Shown here in pieces: positions 1 to 9,608 of a stretch of DNA of 64,000 nucleotides. The translations under genes were made by a program, and so were the position numbers. This DNA comes from Salvator merianae (lineage: Eukaryota; Chordata; Lepidosauria; Squamata; Teiidae), in the NCBI GenBank assembly GCA_003586115.2, contig QVOM02000113.1, positions 129,787 to 193,786 on the forward strand, in the 5' to 3' direction. The number at the start of each line of letters is the position of its first letter. Position 1 is the stretch's first letter. The notes beneath the pieces are model-generated. The model made no database searches, was not told the origin of the DNA, and was given only the letters and a program-made list of their open reading frames with translations.

Positions 1-190
1 TCCAAGTAGGCCATGTAATTTCATTGACATTAGCTTCCACCTTTTTATGGATCTTCTGTAGGTTACTTAAACGAGCAGATATATTAACAGAATTATCAGT
101 TACTAAAACACAACATTCTGACCCTATAAAGGCACAAACCCCACCCTGACTAGGAAGAATCATGTCCAAAGCTAAGCAATTTTTTGTGAA
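1..190 (-). pseudogene. env: ERV env transmembrane subunit fragment fused to gag
   Basis: In the frame whose codons begin at 172, the minus strand reads LALDMILPS and then QGGVCAFIGSECC (148-110). The cysteines are at 136-134, 115-113 and 112-110. This is the immunosuppressive-domain/CX6CC region of a gammaretrovirus-type transmembrane subunit, where the cysteines mediate the covalent link to the surface subunit. It continues with a heptad-like stretch (LSNLQKIHKKVEANVNEI) and runs off the window. It is in a different frame from gag, so no fused protein is implied. The junction lies within an A-rich stretch around 172-190. Confidence 0.85.
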
Positions 191-372
191 GCTTCAGAGG
201 CTGGATCCATGCCACTGAATTTCTGGAAAGCTTGTTTAAGTCTCTCAGAAAAGTCACTGGGGTGTTCACTGGGTTTTTGACGAGTCTGAGTTATTTTATC
301 AAAGTCCACAGTCTTTGCAGTGGATCCCTTTATGCCTTCCAGGATTCCCCTGCGATATTGGCACATCAATTC
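172..372 (-). pseudogene. gag: ERV gag, continuation of capsid after in-frame TGA
   Basis: The frame of the upstream gag continues for about 66 codons and reads as capsid C-terminal-domain sequence (CQYRRGILEGIKG, then PSDFSERLKQAFQKF). It ends at a TAG (174-172) exactly where env-like sequence begins in another frame. The lesion before it is a single in-frame stop, not a frameshift. The rest of the capsid and all of nucleocapsid, including the zinc knuckle, are missing. Confidence 0.8.
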
Positions 373-1440
373 TCAATCACCCTGGTCATTAATATTCCAA
401 TTAGGTCGGGTAAGGGGCATTGCAGCCAAATTTTGTATGTTTTGCTGCCCCAGCCAAATATTAGCATGTCGCAATACAGTCTCTCTTTCATCTCCAGTTA
501 ATAAGGCTGACATTAACTGCTGGCAATCATCCCAGGTTGGAGCATGCGTTTGAAACAATAAATCAAAGTGGCGGTAAATGGTGTCTGGATCGTCGTGTAA
601 TCGAGGAGTGTGTTGTTGCCATGACAGCAAATCACTGGTTTTAAAGGGTGAATGGAAGGGAGCATAAAAAACTCCGCCAGTACCATCAGAAACAGGAACT
701 TGTTGAACAGGCATCTGCAGATTGCTCTGTCCTGGTGTCCGTTCATCAGGAGACGAAATCTGTGGCAGGAAGCAATCTTTGTTGCGAGGCAGAATAGGTG
801 AAAATGATGCAAGGTCAATCAGATTCTGAGGTGGTGGGTTCACGAGAGGGTTTTGCTCATGAAGTGCAACAGGAGTCAGACTGGGTACTTGCACAGGGGG
901 AGGAACAACAGTGGGAGAACCAGACATGCTTGATCGGGGTGAGGTAAATGACAAAGGTGGCGTTGAAACGGCACTAGCAGCATCATTAAGGGGTGTTGGA
1001 TTGCGAAGTTGAGGTCGGGTTGCAACAGGAGAAACAGGCAGACCAGTGGGGGTTGGATAGCAGTCCTCAAGCGCTGGGTAAGCAGGTGGTGGCGCAGAAG
1101 AAGTTAGGCAAGCTTCCATAACAGGAGCAAGTAGTATGTTTACTCGGTTGCGCATGTGACCTTGTTCATCAAAACATGCAAACAATTGCAAATAATCCAA
1201 ATTTTCTTCCTTGAAGTTTTGTAAATCCTTTGCGAGTTTAGAAATAAGTTGGGGGTTGAAGGTACCAAAAGGAGGCCATAAATGTCCAGAATCTAGGCGC
1301 TGAGGCCATTCCCCTGAACTGAGCTCTATTAAACAACTAGACTTAAGACCTGAGGTCGGTAACTCTCTCCAGTTTTGTAATACCAAAGACACCGGGGTTC
1401 CACTTGGAACCAGACAGGAAACAGACTGAGAACCTCCCAT
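373..1440 (-). pseudogene. gag: ERV gag, matrix to N-terminal capsid, ends at premature stop
   Basis: An open frame of 355 codons encodes the structural polyprotein start. Residues 1-4 are MGGS, a possible N-myristoylation signal for membrane targeting of matrix. Residues 118-121 (PPAY) form a late-domain motif that in relatives recruits NEDD4-type ubiquitin ligases for budding. A proline-rich linker (about 110-240) follows. From about residue 255 the capsid N-terminal domain is recognisable, including FKTSDLLSWQQ, PTWDDCQQLM and LLTGDERETVL. The frame stops at a TGA (375-373) inside capsid, and the same frame resumes immediately with capsid-like sequence. I chose the ATG at 1440 because it lies just downstream of the leader and carries the MGxxxS start. 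The long open frame is notable for an element that has lost pol. Confidence 0.88.
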
Positions 1441-1462
1441 TTTCTACGCTAAACAGAAGCTT

Positions 1463-1476
1463 ATACTCACCTGCGT
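1463..1476 (-). promoter_or_regulatory. Candidate splice donor in ERV leader
   Basis: The minus strand reads GCAG|GTGAGTATAAG with the GT at 1470-1469, a near-consensus 5' splice site between the primer-binding site and the gag ATG. In gammaretroviruses a leader donor at this place produces the subgenomic env mRNA. Function is inferred. Confidence 0.6.
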
Positions 1477-1595
1477 CTCATGCTGCCTTATTGACGGACG
1501 GCTAGTCACCGCTACTGATGCACCACCAAATTGCCGGCTAGCAGTGCAGTCCTGCAGCAGTGAGTCCAATCGCCAAACTTGAGAAGAGAAGGATT

Positions 1596-1614
1596 AACCC
1601 TGCTCGCTGCGCCA
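1596..1614 (-). other. Retroviral primer-binding site, tRNA-Ser(UGA) type
   Basis: The plus strand reads aaccctgctcgctgcgcca, which equals the 3' end of vertebrate tRNA-Ser(UGA) including the added CCA over 19 nt. On the element (minus) strand this begins TGGCGCAGCG, the correct polarity for a primer-binding site located between the LTR and gag. Spacing to the gag ATG is about 155 bp. This is a primer site, not a tRNA gene, because only the acceptor and part of the T arm are present. Confidence 0.85.
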
Positions 1615-1930
1615 AAACTGTTGTACGGATTTTGCAGGTCCCCTCAAGTGCAGCAGAAATTATATGTGGGAAAGGTGATCAGAATTTCAATATACTCTTC
1701 CCTTTTTCCCACCCATCATCGATTAATTGCATTAAGCTATCATATAGTGTTATATTCAGGATTATATTGCTCTTCAGAAGAAGGGCTTTTATCAGAACAA
1801 GTGCTAATAGCTAAGGTATCTATTTCATCATACAAGGCATCATACAAGGATAAAGATGGGAAAGGACAGGAGAAGAGTCAAATAGTGGTGTGATTAGTGA
1901 GGATGAGGAGGATTCATCCAACAATAACAC
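1615..1930 (-). mobile_element. Candidate ERV 5' LTR
   Basis: The position immediately upstream (element sense) of the primer-binding site requires LTR U5/R/U3 sequence here. A TG-starting boundary near 1930 and a CA near 1620 are possible. I see no clear AATAAA or convincing TATA box, and no second LTR is available to confirm limits, so both ends are approximate. The next element, a MITE fragment, begins near 1932. Confidence 0.45.
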
Positions 1931-1931
1931 A

Positions 1932-2080
1932 GGACATTTTTGCACTTACCACATTAGAACAGGATAATTATACTGTACTGACCATGCAGCACAGCCACCA
2001 TCCACACTGTGTGATCCTAGTCTGCAATACAAGCAGACTACCAGCATTCACTCAATCCTTAACATGGCAGTGGTCAGAAA
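1932..2080. mobile_element. MITE fragment related to the 56249-56757 element
   Basis: It starts with GGACATTTTTGCACTTACC, like other GGGC-type terminal repeats in this window. It also shares internal words (cagcacag, caccatccacactgtg) with the element at 56249-56757. It stops where a second MITE with GGGCCTGTTCACACTT begins at 2081. Confidence 0.45.
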
Positions 2081-2485
2081 GGGCCTGTTCACACTTTCCA
2101 CTTAGCCCATTCTAGTGTGGAACAGACCCCATCGTGCAAACACCATGTGCACTATGGGGCCTGAAAACAGACCCAAAGCTGGATAATGGCATTCACCAGT
2201 GCGAACGCCATTATCCATACCTGAAGCTCACCATGGTGACTGGGAGGCCCGCGTGGTGATGACATCATCACGGCGCACTGCGCAGACCTCCCGGTCGCCA
2301 TGACAGAGGCCTGATGATTTGTAGGCCACTGCCATGGCGACCGCCATTCGCACCCACAATCAGGGACCAGAACGCCGGACAGGGAGCAACGCGGCCTCAT
2401 CCAGCGTCCCTGGCCTGATCGTGGCGGCGTGGGCTCGATTGAGGCCTCGTACTGGCCTATTCGGGCCCACGCGAAGGGGCAATGA
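2081..2485 (-). mobile_element. GC-rich MITE, truncated copy of the 20296-21018 family
   Basis: It begins with the terminal repeat GGGCCTGTTCACACTTTCC preceded by AAA. It is the inverted relative of the right half of 20296-21018: both share the blocks around ggataatggcattc, ccatggtgactgggaggcccgc, tgatgacatcatca and ggcctgatcgtggcgg-like sequence. The other end is missing; homology stops near 2485. It contains no protein frame. CpG and GC content are far above the flanks. Confidence 0.7.
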
Positions 2486-2521
2486 GTCCAACAAGGTTGT
2501 ATATTGTCATCTTATTGTTTA

Positions 2522-2729
2522 ACTTATTCATGGAGTAGAGTACATCATACAAAATACTGGGCTGGATGAATCAAAAGCTGGGATTAAGATTGCCAGGAGA
2601 AGTAACCTCAGATATGCAGATGATACCACTTTGTTGGTAGAAAAAGAAGAGGAACTAAGCAGTCTCTTGGTGAAAGTGAGAGAGCAAAAGGTAGTTTGAA
2701 CATTAATATATATCTATCTCTATATCTAC

Positions 2730-2769
<40 letters not shown>

Positions 2770-2850
2770 ATATCATGACATCTAGTTCCATCACTCCTTG
2801 GCAAATTGAGGGGGAAGAAATGGAAGCAGGAACAAATTTTACTTTCCTAA
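2522..2850 (+). pseudogene. BovB/RTE LINE reverse-transcriptase fragment
   Basis: Translated words AGIKIARRSNLRYADDTTLL (YADD at 2613-2624) and, after a microsatellite, IMTSSSITPWQIEGEEMEAGTNFTFL match the palm/thumb region of BovB (RTE clade) ORF2. The catalytic YADD box is intact but the frame is closed on both sides and a (TATC)n tract has expanded in the middle (2709-2773). The rest of the element is absent. BovB is best known from squamates and ruminants, which supports the host guess. Confidence 0.75.
2709..2773. repeat. (TATC)n microsatellite
   Basis: Tetranucleotide run, partly imperfect (tatctatctc, tctacc), embedded in the BovB fragment and interrupting its reading frame. Confidence 0.95.
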
Positions 2851-2854
2851 ACTC

Positions 2855-3710
2855 TGTAGCCAGACTATGCAGAATGCATAGCCCTGGAGTGTTGTGCCAA
2901 GCAAAAGCAGAAGCACAGACACCCTTGCTATATACAAATGGACATGGATTATATAATTGGCATAAAGGTTGCAAATACAGGGAAACTGGCCAGCAGCATG
3001 GACCCTGTATTAAGACCAGAATTTATCTCTGTTTCCCCCCTGCTTGCATCCATTTTTAAAATGACAAGCCTGTCTGCTTGCAAAAAGACCAACATTTTTC
3101 CTCTTTTCAGAAAACAGCAAGAAAACAAAAGGCAAGCAAGTTCCAGCTCAGGAAATTACAGAAATTAATAGTTAACAAAGGATCTGAGCAAGTATTTGGA
3201 CATCCAGACATCTATTGTTTCAGGCTACATCTTGAGAACTTTTCATTAAGAATGTAAACAGCAGCATTTAAGCTCATCAACCAGTGTAGTTTGCTTTGTC
3301 CCTTCATCTGCATTGTAATAGCAGATTGAAACAGTGAACTGGACGTGACCCAACCCATACCTAATTTTGCTCACCACCCCTCTTTCCTAAAAGGACCAAT
3401 AATTTTAAATTCTTGTTGCAAACAGGCCTATCAAAAAGTCAGGATTTCAATCCATCTCTCATCCCAATGAGCAAAGCTTGCCCCTTTTCCACTTGAGAAA
3501 AAGTTCAGCCCCCCCTCCCCTTGGGGTGAGTAAAAAGAACGTTGAAAGGAAAATGATGATGGTATCATGCAGAAAGATCAGCCATCCCATCCCATTTTTC
3601 TTTCCTGACTTGTAGCTGCTTATACTTACCTCCTGCTGAAATGGAAAGGGAGAAACTGATTTTTCCAAGAAGACTGCTTTTATGCTGCATTGCAGTTTCC
3701 TTTTTGAGCT
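2855..3710 (+). repeat. Unclassified interspersed repeat R1, copy 1
   Basis: About 850 bp shared with 25015-25390 (same orientation, partial) and 48838-49650 (inverted). Diagnostic shared blocks are ctggagtgttgtgccaagca, acagggaaactgg, caagcctgtctg, tcctaaaaggaccaata and tatcaaaaagtcaggatttc. No coding frame survives in common. On the minus strand this copy has a good splice-donor-like string AGGTAAGTATAAG near 3625-3637, so it could be part of a retrovirus-like leader or LTR. I cannot assign a class. Confidence 0.75.
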
Positions 3711-4063
3711 GATAACACACATAACTCTAGGAGTCACCACTGATCAGTAAGTTTTGATTTACTTTTACATGGACTCCCATGCTCATTAATTCTTTAGATG
3801 ATAACTTAAGAAAGCTAAAGCCTCTAAAAGTACTTTAAAATCATGTTGGATTCAATCCTTTTAGATACTTAGTAAATGCTCTCAGACAATAATTATACTC
3901 CCACCCCCAAAGGTTCTAATTGCTGTTCTTAAATTTACGCTCTCCAGCAATTAAAAAGTGGATTGACTAAGCTTGGTGCCTCTTAAGGCTACTCACAATG
4001 TACTCAGGCAGTTGACATTCCTCCAGCTCTGTTGCTCCTCCCATACGTGATGACTATGAAATT
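3711..4063. other. No recognised feature
   Basis: AT-rich sequence with no open frame of note and no match to the repeats recognised elsewhere in the window. Confidence 0.5.
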
Positions 4064-4290
4064 AGCACAGCCTTTTCTGGGGGGCAGACTCCCTCAGAGC
4101 CCTAATGAAAAATCCCACCATCTCGCAGTCACTCAGGGAGATTAAAACAAACAAACAAACAAACAAACAAAACTGACAGAAAAGGTAGAAACCTCCCCCT
4201 TCTGTCTCTCCACATTGTGGTTTGCTTGGAGGAAAAACAAAAACAAAAAAAACTTCTGCATATTACTCAGCCATTCTCCACCGGGAAGTG
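4064..4290 (-). mobile_element. L1-like element 5' UTR fragment
   Basis: Homologous by eye to 10060-10226: both share cctaatgaaaaatcc/ctaatgaggaatcc, gtcactcagggagat, a ctctgt-rich block, gtttgctt/gaggtttgct...ggaaaaa, and an ATGGC-containing end. It represents the 5' end of the element at 8543-10226 in the same orientation, with an (AAAC)n expansion at 4143-4172. Confidence 0.6.
4143..4172. repeat. (AAAC)n microsatellite
   Basis: About seven units, lying inside the L1-like 5' UTR fragment. Confidence 0.9.
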
Positions 4291-5459
4291 ACATAGCAGT
4301 GGACTTAGAGATGATCAAAGACCTGAGTTCAATTCTTGTGGTGATGGAGTAGACCGTGGCAAGCCAAATATGAGGACTTTGATGAATCCAAAGACTATAT
4401 ACAGACACAACAGTGGAGTCCTCAGAAGCAGAGAACCACTAATGGAGAGAGTCATCATAGTTTATACCCCAAGTCCCTTGGGACAGGCTTTGGTGTGAAA
4501 CAAATAAAATAAGGAAATCGGGCTACATTCACATTGTCCAGGTCATGTAAAAATGTTGCACTAGTCCAATCAGGTATTCAGTTTGTGCATTCACATTATC
4601 TTTGCAGCTGCTCTTGTACAACCTGTGAACCCTTAACAGTATAAGTGTCGTGTTCCTGCAATATGTTGATAGGATTAACTTGTGGCACAAAAACAACTTT
4701 TAGCAAGGAAAACAGGCAGGGTTGAAAAGTATGATAGGAGCTACAAATGTGTTTATTTCAGGGCTATGCTGGGATTGCCACACATTTCATACTAACAAGT
4801 GAACACTCAGAAAAAATCCATCTAGCACCTGTTTAGCACTGAGAGTTTGACAATCAGCTGTGTTTCAAACCACATTTTGCTTCCTGCTGCTTTTCCTCTT
4901 GTCCTTTTTTATTTTATTGTGTTTTAATAAAGAAAACTGGGGGGGGGGTTCCACTTGTTTTTAGATTTGTTTTTCCACCTCTCCTTTCTCTCCTGATGGC
5001 CCCATGCTAGTTAATTTTATTCTGTCATTTTTTTATATTCCATAATATCCACCTTATAGCCTAAAAGACCCACAATAAAAGGAACTGGGAGAGCTATTTT
5101 CCCCACACCAATACAATCCAGTCCTTTGTTCTTATTACATCTTCCCAAGGTAGTAAACCCTTTGTCTCCTTTGAGTTGGTCTAGAACATTGATTTTGTTT
5201 TCAAAGGAGAGTGCAGCCTTCCTCCTTTTCAACTTTGTCTCTGCAAGAGCCACTGCCTTGCTGTCATTATGCTTTGGATTTACTTTTTCCAGCCCTCAAA
5301 GTGACCCCTACACCAAAAAAAAACCACCAAAAAGCAAACAAACCTTATTTGGGAGCAATAAAAACAAAAGCTGTTTCCATACTTGTGTGGAAGAACCTGT
5401 GCTGCTGAAACTGATCTGAGCTGGAGCTATCCAGCTGACCTGGAAAAAAGTCATCCCCA
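4291..5459. other. No recognised feature
   Basis: Unclassified AT-rich sequence. A short poly-G tract is present at about 4939-4948. Short frames on both strands (for example 5017-5253 minus) lack any recognisable motif. Confidence 0.5.
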
Positions 5460-5740
5460 CTTGGCAGGCCCCACATTGTGCTATCCCTCATCAGGCAGCT
5501 CCAAAACTCACATGAGCTTCAGAACTTGATATGAGAGATCCAACTAAAGTTCCTCACCTCAGAAGCCTAGGGGGATCCATTTCAGAAGTGCTGTTTGATG
5601 TGCTGTTGAAATGGGTCCCTCTGTTAAACTAATACAACGAGCTATGTGGTCTTCTGCATGCCTTCTTGTTTTGACCCAAAGGCTCCTGGGCCACTGGCAG
5701 ACCTATAAAAATAGATCTATTGGTATCTCAGCCTAAGGGC
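5460..5740. mobile_element. Degenerate MITE fragment
   Basis: The middle (ctcacatgagctt, gggggatccatttc, gctgttgaaatgggtccct) resembles the interior of the elements at 32485-32895 and 38328-38721. Termini are not clear. Confidence 0.4.
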
Positions 5741-6687
5741 CCATTTTGGCCAGCTAGGATGGCCCACACTGCATTCAATGGAGATACAGCACGATAGCAG
5801 AGTGTGGGGCATCTCTTGTCCACACCAGAATGTGGAACAGAGAGGGACAGCCCTACACTGGACTGTTCCTAATGTAAGTGCAGAAAAGGCCAAAGATACC
5901 ACATACTGGAGGGGAAAGTGCACAGTAAAAATACATTAGAACACTTTTTCACACAGTAAAACAAGGTACATAGAAAAAGGCAGGTCAGTACATGCACATA
6001 TGTGCATTCTAGAAAAACACTCTAGGAGCCAATCATTTAATCATCAGCCACATCACACATACACTTCAGCACACAAATAAAGAACTCAGAATCGCTCAAA
6101 AGCAAACAAAAACAACCAGACCCACCAACACAGTCAAAAGCACACAGAACATGCACACTAATAATTGACTAAATTTCACACATCCCCACACTCCACACTC
6201 AAAGCTACTCAAACTCCAGTCTAAGCTCACCAAAGTCCCAGTCAAAACTCACCAAAAAATGCAAATCCACAATCAGAAATTGTTTTTATTTTTCAAAAAT
6301 CAGCCTTGCCAAGCACTTCCCTCACTGCCAAAAGACAAAGGGGAAATGGCTGCTTCAACAGGACAAATTCCTAGCATACTGCATGCTTCCCCACAGATTT
6401 CTGCCTTTGCTGGCAAAATGTTTTTTGACAAATCACAGGAACACATTAGGAGATCCATGGTCACAATTTGTAAATAACATTATTAGCAAATTTACGCTGC
6501 AAGATTCCGCATTAGAGGACGATATACTATATGTAATTTGAAGCCGAATGGCATATCTTGAACTGTTGAAAAGTGTAATAAAATACTAACTAAATATTTG
6601 ATATATATAAATGGACATGCTAAAGCACTCAAGTTGTCCACTATTACTTGGAAGCACTGTCAGCAATCAGTTTCTAGTATCACCTAA
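5741..6687. other. No recognised feature
   Basis: Unclassified. Part of it (about 6050-6260) is strongly A/C-biased on the plus strand, but there is no clean tandem unit. Confidence 0.5.
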
Positions 6688-7009
6688 TAGGACGGATGTG
6701 CACAAATTGGAAAGTAGTGGTTTGATTCATCTCAAACTAAACCAAATCCCATTGAACAGGTTCAAATCAAACCTTGAATCTTTTCTACCTAGTTATGCAC
6801 ACCAAAAATACATGAAAAAGCCCTTTAAAGGGACAAAATACTTATGAACTCGAACTGGTTCAAATCGAACTGGGCGGTTTGACCTAGTTCAACTGAATTC
6901 CCTTTGTTTGGTTCAAGGCTGCTTTTTGAATCTTGTAGTGATCCAATGCAAATTCAAACAGGTTCAAATCCAAAGCAGTTCAAACTTAAACTGGTTTGAC
7001 ACGTCTCTA
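6688..7009. mobile_element. hAT-like non-autonomous element (GGATGTGCAC ends), degraded
   Basis: Ends resemble TAGGG(A)TGTGCACAAA and its complement (here ggatgtgcacaaatt and ttgacacgtctcta). The interior is made of repeated aaccngttcaaat-type words, as in 57018-57309 and 59111-59459. No transposase and no clear target duplication. Confidence 0.5.
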
Positions 7010-8521
7010 TCTGATAGTGATACTATTGTACAATTAATGATGCCAGAATGATCAAGGTTTGCCCTTATATATTACAACAATATAATGTGCATTTCTCCAA
7101 TGGATAACTCAGAAGCAAATGAAGTTGTCTTTTAATGCCTTCTCTCATCTGTCCTGTCTATCATTATTTTCTTATTTCTACGTTCATTATAACTAAAGTG
7201 CACACCATCAAACATCTATCGTTCATGACTTGCTAACATTTTTATTAGGAGCATTTTAAATATTTCACAGCAGCCAGACTATTTCTTTCGATTAGCCAAC
7301 AGCTGTTAGATGTTTTTTTAATAATTTTCATAGGGTCTGCTAAAATGCTGGAGCTAATTACTTATAATTTCACATCAATTTACTAATTTTAAACCCAACA
7401 GGATGTCCCTTACTGCAAATGTGCCAGGATTTGCTTTTAATGGCCTCTGACCAGCTGGCTACTATTGGGACCCAAATATGCCTAATCCAGTTTCAAATGT
7501 TTGTGTAAATTCCCCAGTGAATCTAGTGTTTGAGATGACTGGCATGCTTTTAAGAGTTTTACCTAGTAGGTAAAGTGTTTCTTTTTCCCTGGAGAAAAAG
7601 GAATTAAAAATTAAAATAACTTGGAAAATACCTAATGTGCAAAATCATGTTTAAAACACTCTTGAAACAATAACTATATCAGACTTTAGAGAACTTAATT
7701 GTCCTCTCCTGGATATTTGAGATAAGTTAAATTATCTAGCTTAACTTGCTAATTATGTAAATCACAAAGAATCCTACAATTGCTACATTTCAGAAGTACT
7801 TTTGAAAGTTCCAAACTCTGTAGGATTCTAACTAAACTGAGACCAAACTCTGCAGGATTTTAGCCAAACCATGCTGCCCTCAGTACATCATGAGCAGAAC
7901 CCCAGCCATTCTTCCTTTCTTTTTTATGCATGTCTTGATTGGGGGTTGGCTAATGTGGTATAATCCACCATGCTGAATACATTGAATGGTCATGCAGGTT
8001 TGAAAATAATTGCAGCCATTTTTGCTGCTTCTGAGTGAACAGTCTCAGAAAGATTAGTTAGAACATATTTGTTCTTTGAATCCAAACTTGCCTTAGAACA
8101 AAATACACCTGGATCAATAGTGTTCTGAGATCTGCTTGATATGTGCAGCAGCTTCTGTGGAATCTTCCACAGAATTATTTCTGCCAGTCCAGTGTCCAGC
8201 AGAGATTCCTCGAATGTGTCAACTGTGTGAATGGATGCTTTCATACAGAGCCTATAGACATGGCTGCCGAGGTTTCCAAGAATGCAGAATCCTGTATAAA
8301 GGAATGACAATAGAAGGATCCCCACGGCACCATTGTGATGCTGTGAGAGTGAAAGTTTTCCACATTCTTACACCTTTGTGTTACCATAGGTCTGCATGAT
8401 CCCACACTCATCTACCAAATACTCCAGCATAACTGTTCATTAGTGACCTGTAGTACTGCCACATTGTCACCCCGTGTGCAGACTTAACCGTTTTGTGCTT
8501 TATTCAGGCTGTATAGCACAG
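7010..8521. other. AT-rich, apparently single-copy sequence
   Basis: No repeat family recognised and no useful frame. The stretch 7180-7480 is rich in homeodomain-like TAATTA words and looks like unique sequence; it is a plausible but untested conserved non-coding candidate. Confidence 0.35.
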
Positions 8522-8542
8522 CTCTGACTTCAGGAACACTTT
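8522..8542. repeat. Target-site duplication, left copy
   Basis: The 21-bp sequence ctctgacttcaggaacactt(t) is repeated at 10227-10247 with two C/T differences, flanking the L1-like insertion. This length is typical of target-primed reverse transcription. Confidence 0.8.
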
Positions 8543-8968
8543 TTATTATTATTATTATTATTATTATTTATTTATTTTATTGTATTGTATTGTATTTTTT
8601 AATGGATATATAAAATTACACTAACTAATTCACGATTCATCAACTAACATTTTTAACTACCGACTTCCTACTTCCCAGATTTCTTCTATATTTCATACCC
8701 CCCAACCACATAGTTCTTTTCTTCTACCAATAGTCTTCTTTTCTCTTCATTCTTTCCCTCCAGCAAACACCAATCCATTTTCCAGGTTCGATTACCAGAT
8801 CTTGCAAAAGTTCAATAGAGGGCTTCCAGTTTTCACAAAAGTCTATCCATTGCCTTATTTTTCTGTAAATTATTATATTTATCCAATCTCTGCAAGCTCT
8901 CAGGATCTTCTTCTCATATCAGTCTTTCAATAATTTGGCTTCTGGCCATTATTCTACTAAGCCACTTC

Positions 8969-9310
8969 TTAAGTTCCACCTTTTGACTCCTTCGAGGGTT
9001 TTTTTTTTGTTTGTTTGTTTGTTTTCCTCCAGTCCTTTCCACGTTTAAACCAAAAATTTTGTATCTTATTCACAGATTCCAGTCTGAGTCTTTGTTGATT
9101 CCAAATAAAGATTACTTCCTTTATTATTCGTCTCATATGTTCCATCCTCCCTTGGAGGATTTTTTCCAAGGCTTCCTTCAGTAAAAAAATAGAACCTTGA
9201 ACTGTTGCCAGTAGTGTTGACTCATCCTGTCTTACATCCCTTTTAATCTGTATTTCTTGAACCATAAGCTTTGTCTGAGGAATTTCTGCCTTAAAATTGT
9301 CCAGTTTCAA
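8969..9310 (-). pseudogene. ORF1-like coiled-coil fragment, second frame
   Basis: 113 residues continuing the charged coil (IKRDVRQDESTLLATVQGSI, LKEALEKILQGRMEHMRRII), followed by IWNQQRLRLESVNKIQNFWF and a lysine-rich end caused by a (TTTG)n tract at about 9010-9023. It is in a different frame from 9357-9608, so at least one frameshift or an intervening stop separates them. Confidence 0.4.
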
Positions 9311-9356
9311 AGCCTTGTTCTTTGTTTCATGAAGTTCAGTTTCTTACAGCACCTAT

Positions 9357-9608
9357 TTAATTTTTAAGGTCTTGTCTTAATCTCTCAAAAGTCAGCCGCT
9401 GAATCTCAAAGGAACTCCACATTTCTTGAAAGATAAAGTCCATTTTTTTAAGAAGTAGATCTGATTGCAAGGCACACCTCTGTTCTTTTGACTGTTCATC
9501 TTTTTCTAATTTCAAGTTTTTCCTCGCCATATTTGAATCTTCCAATATAATTTTCACAGTACTTGTACTTAGTAACTTAGTTCTCTGAAGAAGCCCTCTA
9601 ATGGTCAT
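9357..9608 (-). pseudogene. ORF1-like coiled-coil fragment of L1-like element
   Basis: 83 residues, strongly charged, with heptad-like spacing of L/I/F residues (LKLEKDEQSKEQ, LLLKKMDFIFQEM, IQRLTFERLRQDLKN). L1 ORF1 proteins form trimers through such a coil and bind RNA. The reading continues after a frame change at 8969-9310. No RNA-recognition or C-terminal domain is visible. Confidence 0.4.

Larger units (their letters stand above)
1..1930 (-). mobile_element. Endogenous retrovirus remnant, gammaretrovirus-like, truncated by window start
   Basis: Reading on the minus strand from high to low coordinate there is a candidate LTR (about 1930-1615), a primer-binding site (1614-1596), a leader with a splice donor (near 1470), a gag reading frame (1440-172) and then directly an env transmembrane segment (172-1) that runs off the window. 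Pol, the env surface unit and the rest of gag (C-terminal capsid and nucleocapsid) are absent, so this is an internally deleted provirus. Gag organisation (N-terminal MGGS, PPPAY late motif, capsid PTWDDCQQL block) and the CX6CC env motif are gammaretrovirus/class I features. The second LTR would lie beyond position 1. Gag is interrupted by one in-frame TGA, so no functional provirus is present. Confidence 0.88.

Noticed and set aside
1596..1614. Possible tRNA-Ser gene
   Set aside because: Only the 3' 19 nt with CCA are present; nuclear tRNA genes lack encoded CCA, so this is a primer-binding site.
1560..1893. Two overlapping plus-strand frames at 1560-1893
   Set aside because: They run antisense through the ERV primer site and LTR and match no family; they are chance frames.
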